A stretch of 64,000 nt of DNA from Cinnamomum chago (Eukaryota; Streptophyta; Magnoliopsida; Laurales; Lauraceae), in NCBI GenBank assembly GCA_038049695.1, contig CP142456.1:16954501-17018500 (forward strand), written 5' to 3'. Shown here one piece after another: positions 1-11,194 of this stretch (positions within the stretch are counted from its first letter, which is position 1; each line of letters opens with the position of its first letter). The position numbers were made by a program, and so were the translations under genes. The notes below the pieces were generated by a model, which was not told the DNA's origin, did not search any database, and saw only the letters and a list, made by a program, of their open reading frames with translations.

Positions 1-1929
1 CATCCTAGTAGCATGTGAATTCTCGGATGTCTTTCCGAATGAAGTGCCTAGTTTGCCACCTATTAGGGAGATAGATTTCACTCTAGAGTTGATGCCGGGG
101 ACATCCCCAATCTCTAAAGCACCATACAGGATGGCACCTACATAGCTTAGAGAATTGAAAGTTAAGTTGCAAGAATTGCTTGATAAGGATTTTATTAGCC
201 CTAGTGTTTCTAATTGGGGAGCTCTTGTTTTATTTGTGAAGAAGAAAGATGGCACCTTAAGGTTGTGTATCAACTGTAGGCAGCTTAACCAAGTGACAAT
301 AAAGAACAAATATCCACTACCCACGATTGATGAATTATTTGATCAATTGTAAGGTGCGGCTCATTTCTCAAAGATTGATCTTAGGTCTAGTTATCACCGT
401 TTGAGGATTAGATATCAAGATATTACTAAGACAGCTTTCCGGACGAGGTATGGACACTATGAATTCTTAGTTATGCCTTTGGACTAACAAATGCCCCGGG
501 AGTTTTCATCTCTTTGATGAACAGAGTCTTTGCCTCATACTTATATCAATTTATAGTTGTTTTTATTGATGACATCTTAGTATACTCAAAGTCTAAGGAA
601 GATCATGCAGATTGGAGAGCATCTGAGGACTTCATTGCAAATGTTGAGGGACAATCAATTATGTGCAAAGTTGAGCAAATGTGAATTTTGGTTGGAGTAA
701 ATAGCTTTTCTCAGGCATGTAATCTCTAAGGATGGTTTGGCAGTTGACCCATCTAAGGTAGAGGCAGTAGTGAATTGGCAAAGCCGAAAAAATGTAGTAG
801 AGATCTAAAGTTTCTTAGGATTGGCTAGATACTATATGAGATTTGTTAAAGGGTTCTCTAAGATTTCAGCTCCGTTGACCAAGCTAACGAGGAAGAATGT
901 CCCATTTGTTTGGACTCCAGAATGTGAGGCTAATTTTCAGTTGCTTAAGGAGAAGTTTACTACAGCCCCAGTGTTGACCTTAGCAACTGAGCACGGAGGA
1001 TTTGTGATTTATATTGATGCTTCGAAGGTTGGGTTAGGTTGTGATTTGATGCAGAATGGAAAGGTAGTATCTTATGGATCTAGACAGCTAATAGATCATG
1101 AGAAGAATTATGCCAGCATGACTTGGAGTTAGCGGCGGTAGTTTTTGCCTCGAAACTTTGGAGACATTATCTCTATGGAGAGAGGTTTGAGGTTTACTCT
1201 GATCATAGGAGCTTACAGTACCTCTTCCACACTTTGTGCCATTCAGGTTAGGGACCAAGATTCATACGATGGTTGATATGTTTATTAAGGAGATTGTTAG
1301 ATTGCATGGGATCCCAGCTTCAATTGTGCCAAATAGAGATAGCATATATATTTCAAGGTTTTGGGCGTCATTCTAGCAAGCCATGGGCACTCAGTCGATT
1401 TTCAGCACTGCGTACCATCCGCAGACAGATGAACAATCAGAGAGGACGATCCAGGCTCTTGAGGACACGCTCAGAGCATGTGTTTTGGATTACAAGGCAG
1501 AATGGGATCGAGATTTGGCTTTGTGCGAGTTTACATATAATAATAGTTTCCACACGAGCATCACTATGGCACCATTTGAAGCTCTTTATGATAGGCTATG
1601 AAGCACGGACACAGATACGGGACACGGATACGATACGACACGGATACGCAGATACGCCATTTCTCAAAAAAGTAGGATATGATACGTCAGGGATACGTTG
1701 AAAAAAAAAATTAATATTTTTTATATGACTATGTAATAAAAATCTAACATTATTTCAATCAAAATAACCATAAGATATGCACTTCCATTGATTTAATCAT
1801 AATCAATCATCATCATCAAACATTACATTCAATACTTCCAAGTTCAAAATCCAAGTTTCACCAATTACTATAGAAACATAAGCATATAACCCAAACAGAC
1901 AGACAGTAGATCTACTTAAACTTCAACAA

Positions 1930-2260
1930 TTGCATCAAGAAAAGAAGAAAAAAAGAAACAGCAGCAGTAGCATTGCATCAAGAAAAGAAGAAAAAAAGAA
2001 AGAAACAAGAGCGGCAGCAGCATAGAATCAACCAGTCAGTAGCAGAACACAGCACAGAAAAAACAGAGAACAAAAAACAGAAAAAAAATGCAGCAAAAAA
2101 AAAAAACACGGCAGAGAACAGAAAAAAGAAGCAGAAAAAAAAAAAAAAAAACAGCAACAACAGCAATCGAAAGCAAAGAAAGAAGATCAGCAAAAAAAAA
2201 AAAAAAAAAGCCCTAAAATCCAAATGATTTAAGGGGTAAGAAAAAAAAAACCCTAGATTA
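1930..2260. repeat. A-rich low-complexity block inside the hAT-like element
   Basis: Runs of AAGAAAAAAAG with several stretches of more than 12 A. Lysine-rich (plus) and phenylalanine-rich (minus) open frames here are by-products of composition. A short segment including a run of CAG and gaagaaaaaaag words appears duplicated at about 1932-1968 and 1974-2012. Confidence 0.8.
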
Positions 2261-2369
2261 GCATTAACCAGAATAGCATCAACCAACAAAAACCAACATT
2301 TACAGATGAAGAGAAAGAAAGAAACAAGTGGAAAGAAAGAAGAGAAAAGAACCTAAAGGTGTGGAGATG

Positions 2370-2620
2370 AAACAGCAGACGGCAGATGGCAGCAATGGAC
2401 AGCAGACGGCAGCACCACAGCAGACGGCAGCACTACAGCAGCAGGATGACAGCAGCACGGCGACGGCGGCAGCACGGTGACGGCGAGGTTGAGGCGACGA
2501 CGATGGCAGCAGCACCACAGCACAACAGCACAATCGGCGACAGCACCAGGGCGACGGCAGCACGGCGACGGCGGTGGCACGGCGACGGCGGGAGCACGGG
2601 GACGGGCTAGGCTCAGGCGA
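2370..2620. repeat. CAG/CGG-rich low-complexity block inside the hAT-like element
   Basis: GC-rich imperfect repeats of CAGCAC, CGACGG and GCAGACGG, strongly different from the AT-rich flanks. It could be a captured fragment of a gene or 5' leader, but no protein similarity is recognisable in any frame. Confidence 0.6.
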
Positions 2621-5543
2621 TTCCTCCTTCCCCTCTTCTTTTTTTTTTTTCCTTCCTTTCTGTTTCTTCTCTCGGTCTCTCCTCGTTTTTTACTTTTAAG
2701 GGCTTTAAACGAGTCCGTGGGGGACACGTGCGTGTCCCGCGCGTGTCCCGCACGTGTCCCCCACGTGTCCGGCTAAAAAAAAAAAAAAAAATTTCCGGAT
2801 ACGAAATTGGCGTATCCCATACGTGTCCAGGGCGTATCCGACAGTATCCGTGTCCGATACGTCCGGGATACGGATACGGGGGCCTATTTTATGTATCCGT
2901 GCTTCTTAGATGATAGGAGGTGCAGGACCCAGGTTTGTTGGGAAGAAGTTGGCGTCAAAAGCTTCCATGGACCGACGAATATCGGTGACACTAGTGCTAA
3001 GGACAAGCTTGCATATGACCGGTTGAAGAGAGCTCAGAGTAGGCAGAAAAGCTACCCAGATCACCGACGTAGAGATCTCGAGTTTAAGGTGGGAGACAAG
3101 GTGTTCCTTAAAGTTTCACCAACGAAGGGCACTATTTGGTTTGGGCAAAAGGGCAAGTCACCAAGATACGTAGGACCGTTCGAGATTTGCAGCAGAGTCA
3201 AATACTTGGCCTACAGATTGATATTACCTCCAGATCTTGTGGCAGTGCATAATGTTTTCCCCGTATCCATGTTGAGGAGATACATTCTGGACCCGTCACA
3301 CGTCATAGAGTATGAGCCCTTAGAGATCCGAGCAAATGTGACTTACAATGAGAAGCCTTTGCATGTGATTGACGTCAAGGAGCAGGAGTAACATACCCGG
3401 ATGATACGTTGGGAGAAGACCTTGTGGGAGCACCAGAGTCTAGAGGAAAGCACGTGGGAGTTAGAGGACCAAGTTTTGAGGAAGTATCCTCATCTCTTTA
3501 CCGAGGTACAATTTACATTTGGAGGACCAAATATTCTAAGAGGGGGGAGGATGTAACACCCTAACCCATCTTAAGTTTTTTTTAGAATTAATTAACTTAG
3601 ATTAGTAGCTTAATGGATGTTTTGTATGTAATTGGGCTTGACTAGGTAGAATTAGTTGGTTTTGACCATTGACTAAGTAGATTATGACTTCTTGGAGTGT
3701 TTTGGGTTTTATGTGTCTTTAGATTTTTATGGTTTCTTAGTGCATTGCATATAGCATAACATGGTCTTTGAGTTTCATGTTTTGACCCGAGTCATTTAAA
3801 CCCAAACTGACCCAAATTTGGATCCACCTTGGCCCAAGTACCAATAGGAACCCCTTCAGTGAAATTTTGACCCAAAAAATCTATGATTGCATGGAAAACC
3901 CCATTCTTTTAAACCCATCCCCAACGATTTTGTCTCCTCTTCTTCTTCACTTCAGCTGAAACTCTTCTTCTACTTTTACTTCTTCTTCCCCTACCTTCTA
4001 TCTCTATCATCTTCTTGAATTAGATACTGCATGTGGGTTTTGGTGAAAGCATCTTCATCCTCATCTTCTTATTCATATTCTCCAAGTCTCCATTTCCACC
4101 AAGTGTGCTCCATCATCTCCATTGGTAAGTATTTCTCATTCTTTCCCTTGCTTTTGCTTCAAATCAGGGAGATGATGTTACAATTCATGCATGCATTTTC
4201 TTCTCCCTCATTTCAATTCATGTCATTGTAGGTTGCATTCTTGAGTTAGCAATTTGGGGTTTTTAGTTTGGAGATGTTGCATTTGCTAGGGGAGCTTGTT
4301 TGGTGTAGGACTCGAATTTTAACACCCAAGGCAAGTGAAACTCATATAATTGTATGCATGCAAACTCATTTGATTCCATAGATATGTTTATTCATGTTAG
4401 ATTACCCACCTCTTGGTTCAAATTTGATTTTGTTCATAATTTTTTGTAAGAATGGAATTGTGTTTCTTCATATTAAATGATGATGTAATGAACATGTTGG
4501 GAGGCTCATTTTATGCATCAAATGTGGCTTGATGTCTGGGAGTAGGCGATGGTTAGAATTGGAAGGGAGCAGGGAAGTTCAGATTTCGGATACAGAAATC
4601 TGGACTGCCCGCTCAAGTGCACCCACTTTCTGCTAGTGCCCGCTAGAACGAGTGACTCCCCGCTCAAGCCTGCAAGACTTCTAGTTGGTGTCCACTCGAG
4701 CGCACTTGATGCATGACTAGGTTATATCAACTTCCAACAGCCATATCTTTTTTACCGTACGTCCGATTTTGGAGGTTCACATACTGATGGAAAGCTCTTG
4801 GAGCGTAGAATCCAATGGTCCTTATGTATATTTGATCGGAGGTGTGGGGATAAAAAGGATATGGGACTTTAAAAAAATCTTGGCAACTGGATGGTACCGC
4901 GAGCCAAGTGATGGACCGTAGTATGTTAGATTGATTTGGCCTGATAGTTAGACTTTAAGGTTGGATCACTTGAAGCCTATATCATGCCCAATGGGCTTGT
5001 AATTCATATGGGTGCGGTGTGAGCAACCGTCCACCCACAAGGGACCTCTTGTTCTTCATATTTATGATCCCAACCAAATGTGTTATACTAAGGGATGCGG
5101 TGTCTAAATTAAGTAACGCCAAGGGTTCCTTTGTAGGCCACTAACGCCGAATCATTAGTACTACACCGAGTTGGATCGTGAAGATCACGAGTGTTCGCAA
5201 GACTGTAGGCTTGGCTTGACTCACATCTTGATTCCTTATATGATCTATATGCATGCATTTGAATTCCGATTCCAGTATTCTCGTATGACTTGATCATACT
5301 TCTCATTAGTTTATGTATATCTTATTTATGCAAATGTTTATGTTATATACACTTGTGTTTCTGTTCAGTTATACATGATAAGTTCTGATTATGTATCACA
5401 TGACATGATCTGTTTCTATAATATGTTCTGTTATTTTGTACACTTCATTCCACAAGTCGGCAACACTTGGCTTCGACCCTATCTAAGTCAGATCCGGCTA
5501 ATAAGTGTGGGTTTAGTTATATTTCTGGCCCTCTGCAGATAGG

Positions 5544-8075
5544 TGTTGACACCAAAAAAGTCACTTTGCCTCTTCAACATCAAGAAGTCACATGAAGCCA
5601 CATCCTACTACAAAACAGGCAATGCTACTTCAAGCATCAAACCTTGTCAGAATCAAACATAAACTGCAAGATCCTTCAAGACAGCCAAAAAAGAGGTTCG
5701 CATGAAGTTTCGGGCCATTCCAACATCATTTGACCCAACTTCACTCCTCCAGCAACTGAACAGGAGCTCCTGGAGGTGACGGCGTCGAAGACGTCAAAAC
5801 TTCGATCAGAGCCTACAGATGGTCTCAAAATATCTCCAAAGGGCTCCATGCCAAATTTCAAGTCAAACCAACAACTTTTGACTCTCCAACAACCCTCAAG
5901 CAGTAAAACCTAGTCTCTCGGTGGTGAGAACTATTGAGGCCATCACTCATCCAACAGAGCACATGGGTAGCTTCACCATGCCTCCAAAAAGCTGCACGTC
6001 AAATTTCAGGTCATTCCGACAACGTTTGACCCGACTTTGACGCTCCAAAACAAAAATCAAGGCTACCAGCGGCGGAGCACCTCGGGACCATGACATCCAA
6101 ATCGGAGCCAACGAATCGTCTCAAAATGACTCCAATAGGCTCCTTGTCAAATTCCAAGTCGATCGGACATCGGTTGACCGTACATCAAAGCGCGGTACCT
6201 TCCCCGCGGCAAAATCAAGCCTACTGGCGAGGGGACCCCACACGGCTTCAAAACTCAAAAAAAAGCCCTTGGATGGTCCTATCTACTGCTCAGGAGGCTT
6301 CACCTCAAATTTCAGGTCATTCTAACATCGTTTGACCTAGTTTCGACTCTTGACGGAAAATCGCTACAAAGTCTTCGCCTTTTCCAAAAAATAGGAAACT
6401 TTGTGCTCCGATTTGTACGGCTTCTCATCAGGTTTTCTTCAGGAGAATCAAGCTAGTAAATGAGGAGAAATGTCAAGAAAGATACAGGAGAAAAAGGCAT
6501 CGAAAAAGACCGAAAAATAGCCAAGAAACGGCGATCGGAAGGGGAAGAATCCACTGGCGACCCCATCCCACGGTCGCCGGCAACCATGGAAATCCAAGTA
6601 GCCGGATTTATCGCTGGGTGGCCCGTTTTCCACCCTTTTCGCATTTCGAGAGTTCCAGCCTCTGTGGTTTTCCGAAAATCTGATTTTTTATGCGCGAGAT
6701 CGACTGATCTTTGTCAACATCTCGGATCCGCCACCAAGAGCATGAAATCATCATTAATCGCTCCAAGATCGCCAACCGGCTGACCAAGAAAGTACACTTC
6801 CTGTCCGACCGATCGAGAAATCGACAAAACAGATGTCGTCGGCCCACTTGCACCAATCAATGTCCGAAGTTGCTTCGCCATCCGACATCAAATAACATGT
6901 GGATCCATTGATGATCATCGCAAGAAGAATTCCAAAAGACGCGGCACGGCCCACGACTCTTCAAATGCCCTGGCGACCACTTAATGCCGTTAATTGACCC
7001 GTTTTATGATAACTTAATGCAGTCATTTACGCATTATTTTGGACAACCAATCAAAATCAAGCAAATGAGAGTTACAAATTCAAGTAATCATGGCATTAAA
7101 ACCATGAAACTCCCCTCATCATGGAGATTAAGGGCAATTAAATGCCCATCATTCTCCACTGGCCAATCACAAGCCAAGAAAAAGGAGTTACAAAATCAAG
7201 AATTAAAACTTGTAACTCCTCTCATCATGGAGCATCAATGCCATCAATGCTCATAAACCCACCTCATTGCCATCAAAAGCCTATAAAAGGGGGGTCATTC
7301 CAAAAAAAAAAAGAACCCTGGAACTCCCCCCAGAAAAAGCCAAGAAAAAACTCAAGAAAAATCCCGAAGAATTGTCGAAGAAATCCTGCTACTCTGCTGC
7401 AAAAGAAACACCACAAGGTAATCGAAGTCCCTTGGGGAGCCAGCCCCCCAAGGTCTCCTATCTCCTTCTATTCAACATGGCCTAAACGCAGCTCATCAGC
7501 CCGTTTACTCGGTTTTTCATTGGATATAGGGCCTTCCCTTGGTCTTTATCCTCTAAAAAACTGAGGTCCAAGCCAAGCCAAAGAATCAAAGCATCGAGCA
7601 TTCTCATCTGAAGGACGATGGCGAAGTCCATACATGACTTGCAACCGTCGATCTGAACGAGTCCCTGCAATCTCCTGAGAAGTTAGATCCCTTTTCTTAC
7701 TTTTCTATTGTATTTTGTATTCTTTGTAAAGAGACAAAAAATCACATTTCTTGTCTTTCATTATTGATGAGATTTGTAAATCACCTTCTACAACAAAATC
7801 GCCTTTCACGGCAAACAAAATGAAATCGCCTTTTACAGCATTTAAAAAACTTGTGTCTCTTTCTTAAACTATATGTGCAATGGAAAGTTAGAAAGAAGAA
7901 TTGATTTCCTTTCTACTTATGAAGGTGAATCTCTGGATCACCACTTCAAATTCCAAGTAGAATAGAAAATCTGGCATACCCGTACAAAAATGTTGATGAC
8001 TTGCTTTTCCTCCTCCGCCATACCCCGGCAGCCCTAGGGATGGGAAGGAAAGGACAAGAGGCCGGGCCCCCATCA
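5544..8075 (+). mobile_element. Solo LTR of a second LTR retrotransposon, probably Ty3/gypsy Tat/Ogre type
   Basis: This 2532-bp block begins tgttgacacc and ends cccatca. It is flanked by atagg (5539-5543) and atggg (8076-8080), a one-mismatch 5-bp duplication; the uninterrupted sisters of the host LTR read atggg once at this site. A TATA box (tataaaag, 7282-7289) lies well inside the block, as expected for the U3/R boundary of an LTR transcribed on the plus strand. No coding capacity is recognisable. The Tat/Ogre suggestion rests only on great length and the CCTATAAAAGGGG promoter, so it is tentative. Confidence 0.7.
7282..7289 (+). promoter_or_regulatory. TATA box of the 5544-8075 LTR
   Basis: The sequence cctataaaaggggggt contains a consensus plant TATA box followed by a G run. 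It is the best promoter candidate in this LTR and gives its orientation. Confidence 0.55.
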
Positions 8076-8934
8076 ATGGGATTATATTCTGAGGGTTGAC
8101 CGGCACCCTAGGTCCACGACGGAGAGTTTTGGGCCCTCTGTCTCCCAGTGGCACCACCATGTTCTGTTCTATTCTGTTTTCTGCTCTCACTTTATATTCA
8201 TGTTTACATGGTTAATTTGGGAGAATGTAGCTAATGTGGATGTGTCATCTAGTTCTGTTGTTTATGTGTATCTGTCATTTATGATTCGTTGTCTCATGCT
8301 TATTCAGGCACAGGCTTGCCTAGTGTACACACTTTGACCTCATATGATTTATATCTACCTAGTTACTCATTTGTCACATGTTATATGATTTATATTCATT
8401 TATCTTGCTTAGCCTAGTCTAATTGTGCTACACTTGGCATTACAGGTGAGTACATCGATGCCACCGCCCCAAAGATCAACGAGGAGGAATCTCCTCAACA
8501 CATAGCTAAATGGACTTCAGATGATGTCTTTTAGACATCTACCCGCTGACTTGGACGTAATATGACCCATGGACTGTGGCTTGGATTGCCACATCTTTTG
8601 TTATCATTTATGAACTTGTTTCGACTATGGCTTGTAAACCTTAACTTCTTTCTCTCTCTATCTCTAGATCTTAAACTTGAACCTTTAATTTATGCTCATG
8701 AACTTTTATGCTCTATATCTTGATGGATATGATATTATTGGTTTACAATTGGATATCTATTTGACAAAACTATACAAGTGGAAATACAAGTTTATGGAAA
8801 TTTGAACCTCACACATGATATCCTGTGGGTGAATTCCGTTCGTGGGGACGAAGGATCAACGAGTTTGACTCGAATCCCAATGTGGGCGTACATCACGCCT
8901 CAAGATGAGTGCAGTCTCGAGATCAGGGCGTGAC

Positions 8935-9357
8935 AAGGGCGTCCCACCAGCCTTGCACGCCCAAGGTGGACCCCCCTCTTTGGCTGCAAAAATCTAAAAT
9001 CCTTCCCTCCTAGAAAAGAGTCCAAGTTGAGATGGGGCCCATGGTGCAAATTTTCAATGAAGCAAGAGGTGGCGACCAAATTAGAAGTTCTTACACAACG
9101 AGGAATCCATCTTAGCAACTTTTTCAAAAATCCCTTGTTTCTCTCCCACACCTTCAAAAACCTTGCTAAACTTGTAGATCAAACTACTAACCTTCCTAAT
9201 TCCACCATTACTTGGAGGCTAAGATTGCAAGAACCATAAAAATGAGCAAAAGGGGGTTGTGACGTCCCATGTTGGCAGCCCCCATCTGATGCCCCTCTCT
9301 CCGTCTCCATCTCTTTCTCTCATTGGAACTCACCCAAGGGCCAACATTTTTGGCTGA
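8935..9357. other. Unassigned DNA between LTR remnants
   Basis: After the LTR end there is about 420 bp with no recognisable coding, RNA or terminal-repeat structure. It is presumably the DNA into which the gypsy element jumped, or older element debris. Confidence 0.4.
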
Positions 9358-9477
9358 TGTAACACCCTGGCCCTTTTTAAGCGTGTGTTTAGTGTCTAAT
9401 TAACCTTAATTAGATGCCTAATTGGTTGTTTTGGATGTTATTGTGATTGGATAGGCAGATAAGTTGGGAATAAGTCT
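9358..9477 (+). mobile_element. Truncated LTR start (Ty3-like)
   Basis: About 120 bp begin tgtaacaccctgg and continue with taattaaccttaattag, resembling the start of the Tekay-like LTRs here but clearly divergent. It stops abruptly where an RT fragment in the opposite orientation begins. It is probably the 5' stub of an LTR from a related family. Confidence 0.45.
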
Positions 9478-9584
9478 TTGAATATAGGCAAGTCTTCTTT
9501 GCAGACTTTTGAGTTCTTTCAGAGTCTTTGGCGGCAGCATGTTCGTGATGGCTTTGACTTTTATTGGATCAAGCTCTATTCCAC
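9478..9584 (-). pseudogene. Ty3/gypsy reverse-transcriptase scrap (Tat-like block)
   Basis: The minus strand encodes a short block reading GIELDPIKVKAI followed by PPKTLKELKSLQ and RLAYI. This is the conserved segment at the RT/RNase H connection of Ty3/gypsy pol, closest in style to the Tat lineage. It is only about 35 residues long and abuts copia gag coding sequence at about 9584 without visible LTR or target duplication. It is a fragment left by deletion or recombination. Confidence 0.6.
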
Positions 9585-10442
9585 CTTTTCAAAACACTTG
9601 GTTCCTTTCTCAGAATCCTTCTTCTCAGATTTAGAACTCTTCCACTTGGCTTGTTTTGACTTCATATACTTCTTGACGCAATTAAATAGTTTAGCCATAT
9701 CATCTTTAGCCTCAAATTCAGAATCAGGCTCAATTTTCTTTTCAGGCTTCTTTTTTTATTCTGAGATGGACTTCAAAGCAAATACCTTTTGCTTTAGAAT
9801 TTCCTTTATCCAAACGGTTTGCTTCAAAGGTCTGAAGATTTCCAACCAGCTGATTTACCTTGAGGGTATCTAGATTCTTATTTTCTTTAATAACTTTAGA
9901 ATCGAACCTCGAAGGTAGAGACCTCAGAATTTTCTTGACAATCATGCTTTTTGAAATTTCTTCACCCAGATTGGAAACAGAATTGACAATATCATTCAGC
10001 TTAGCATAGAATTGATCGAAGGTCTCATCTTTTTCCATCACGATGGTTTCAAATTCTTTAGTCAGCCTTTGCAATTTAGATTGCCTCACTGTGTATGAAC
10101 CCTCATACACTGTCTGTAAGACTTTTCATGCTTCTTTTGCAGTTTTGCATGTGGAAATCCTACGGAACTCTTCAGCAAACACTCCATTGTATATTTCATT
10201 CATCGCCTTGTTATTACAATTGGAGGCATGATTTCCATCCTTAGTCCATTGGGCTTTTGGTTTGGGAACAGATTTCCCATTAGCCACAACCATTGGTTTG
10301 GAGTAACCCTCCTCAACGATATCCCAAACATCATAATCAATGGACTTAAGGAACCCGATCATCCTTTGCTTCCAATATGCATAATTAGAACCATCTAGTA
10401 AAGGGGCTTAGAAGTTGATATCCCTTCTCGATTGAGTACCAT
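9585..10442 (-). pseudogene. Ty1/copia gag (N-terminal and UBN2 domains)
   Basis: The minus strand encodes a copia-type Gag. The probable start codon is at 10442-10440 (MVLNREG), followed by the signature NYAYWKQRM, with a one-base shift between start and signature. The DUF4219/UBN2 core follows (YDVWDIVEEG, KTAKEAW, KLQRL, DETFDQFYAKLNDIVNS, ILRSLPSRFD, NQLVGNLQTFE). The reading breaks near 9742 and continues as KYMKSKQAKWK to a truncated zinc knuckle (KCFE) at 9584, where it is fused to a Ty3 scrap. Protease, integrase and RT of this element are missing. A primer-binding site and LTR lie immediately upstream in transcription. Confidence 0.85.
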
Positions 10443-10484
10443 TTTAGAAATCTCTTAGGATCAAACACAACAACTTAGTGCAAC

Positions 10485-10500
10485 CCACTCTGGTACCAAC
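10485..10500 (-). promoter_or_regulatory. Primer-binding site of the copia fragment
   Basis: On the minus strand the sequence directly after the LTR end reads ttggtaccagagt, close to the initiator tRNA-Met-complementary sequence used by most plant LTR elements. It fixes the LTR boundary at 10501. Confidence 0.7.
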
Positions 10501-11190
10501 TGAAAGCTCCGGGTATGAGATCTCTAGATTGGTCAACTCAACAAAATAACCCAATTGTGTGCAAAAATAAAAAACTATGCAGTGGAAAATAAACTCAAAA
10601 AGCACACATCACAATGACACTAGATTTAGCGTGGAAAACCCAAACCGGGTGAAAAACCACTGATCCGAACTGGATCAACAATCAAGCACTATGAATCTCA
10701 CAATTACAAGAAACTCAGATTTCCCCCCCAGATATCCCTTACCTAAGGACTGAAGTTACCTTGTGTCACTTCACGCTTCAACGACATCACACCGTTGATT
10801 ACAAAAGACTCAATCCAACGCTTGACTCTTCAAATCTTCTACGCAAGAAGATGATCTTCTATAAGGGATGCAAAAGAAACTGCTCTCTAGAGAACTTGGC
10901 AGCATAACTCTTCAAAAAATCTCAAGAGAAAATTTCTCTCAATTAGATATCTAATTCAGAACTTGAGAGATAATGTATCTCTTTGGGTTGTGAGAAACAC
11001 CCAATATATAGCCCCAAATCCATATGCATAAGTCTCCTAATAATAATCCACTAGGAATTTCGAGTCATCTCAAACTTTGACTCAGAGTCCGGATCAAACT
11101 GGGCAAACTGCGCCATTCTAACTATAGCGAGCTTCACCCTCACTATAGCTTGGTGTCTCTCGAGTTCAAGCTCTGACAAACGTTTCTGAC
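10501..11190 (-). mobile_element. 5' LTR of the copia fragment, outer end lost
   Basis: It starts tgaaagctcc on the plus strand (LTR 3' end ggagctttca on the minus strand) next to the primer-binding site. The expected opposite terminus is not found; sequence characteristic of a LINE begins at about 11195, so the LTR is probably truncated there. The exact outer limit is approximate. Confidence 0.6.
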
Positions 11191-11194
11191 CCTT

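Larger units (their letters stand above)
1596..2909. mobile_element. Non-autonomous hAT-like element with 8-bp TSD, inside gypsy integrase
   Basis: The ends are imperfect inverted repeats: left ctatgaagcacggacac, right (reverse complement) ctaagaagcacggatac. An exact 8-bp duplication atgatagg lies at 1588-1595 and 2910-2917, and removing the element plus one copy restores the integrase reading frame. Eight-base duplications are characteristic of the hAT superfamily. Both subterminal regions are packed with GATACG/GACACG words (about 1606-1700 and 2715-2890), plausible transposase-binding sites. The interior is low-complexity: A-rich at 1930-2260 and a CAG/CGG-rich block at 2370-2620. No transposase is encoded. 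Reading frames inside are compositional artefacts. Confidence 0.85.
1..3551 (+). pseudogene. Decayed Ty3/gypsy (Tekay-like chromovirus) pol, 5' end outside window
   Basis: Degenerate pol of an LTR retrotransposon. Reverse transcriptase runs from about 20 to 780 with recognisable blocks ([39 protein letters not shown]) and the catalytic FIDD at 562-573, but several stops and frameshifts interrupt it. RNase H follows to about 1235 ([17 protein letters not shown]). The reading then jumps straight into mid-integrase (KEIVRLHGIP), so the zinc finger and first catalytic Asp are deleted. In the block that normally reads SDRD the catalytic Asp appears replaced by Asn (PNRD). [11 protein letters not shown] with the catalytic Glu is present. 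A hAT insertion at 1596-2909 splits integrase. The C-terminal part (VGDKVFLKVSP, GPFEI, VFPVSML) ends in a chromodomain-like EESTWELE and KYPHLF. A purine tract at 3537-3551 precedes the 3' LTR. Family is certain; the Tekay/Del assignment is inferred from the tail and long LTR. Confidence 0.9.
3552..8934 (+). mobile_element. 3' LTR of the Tekay-like element (split by a foreign LTR)
   Basis: The LTR begins tgtaacacc immediately after the polypurine tract and ends gggcgtgaca at 8934. It is interrupted at 5544-8075 by another LTR; without that insertion and its duplication it is about 2.85 kb, close to the two solo LTRs of the same family at 38866-41758 (2893 bp) and 43032-45932 (2901 bp). Landmarks shared by all three include taattaacttagatta near the start, accgtacgtcc, a ggttgaccggcaccctaggt segment and gcttggattgccacatc near the end. 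The matching 5' LTR lies outside the window. Confidence 0.9.

Noticed and set aside
1973-2289. Lysine-rich (plus) and phenylalanine-rich (minus) open frames
   Set aside because: They follow directly from the A-rich low-complexity stretch inside the hAT-like element; no conserved motif.
2386-2776. Overlapping Arg/Ala-rich frames on both strands
   Set aside because: Open in several frames because of CAG/CGG repeats; no recognisable protein.
4031-4231. Short frame in the gypsy 3' LTR
   Set aside because: The same region in the sister LTRs (39330-39430) is similar but not conserved in frame; it is LTR sequence.
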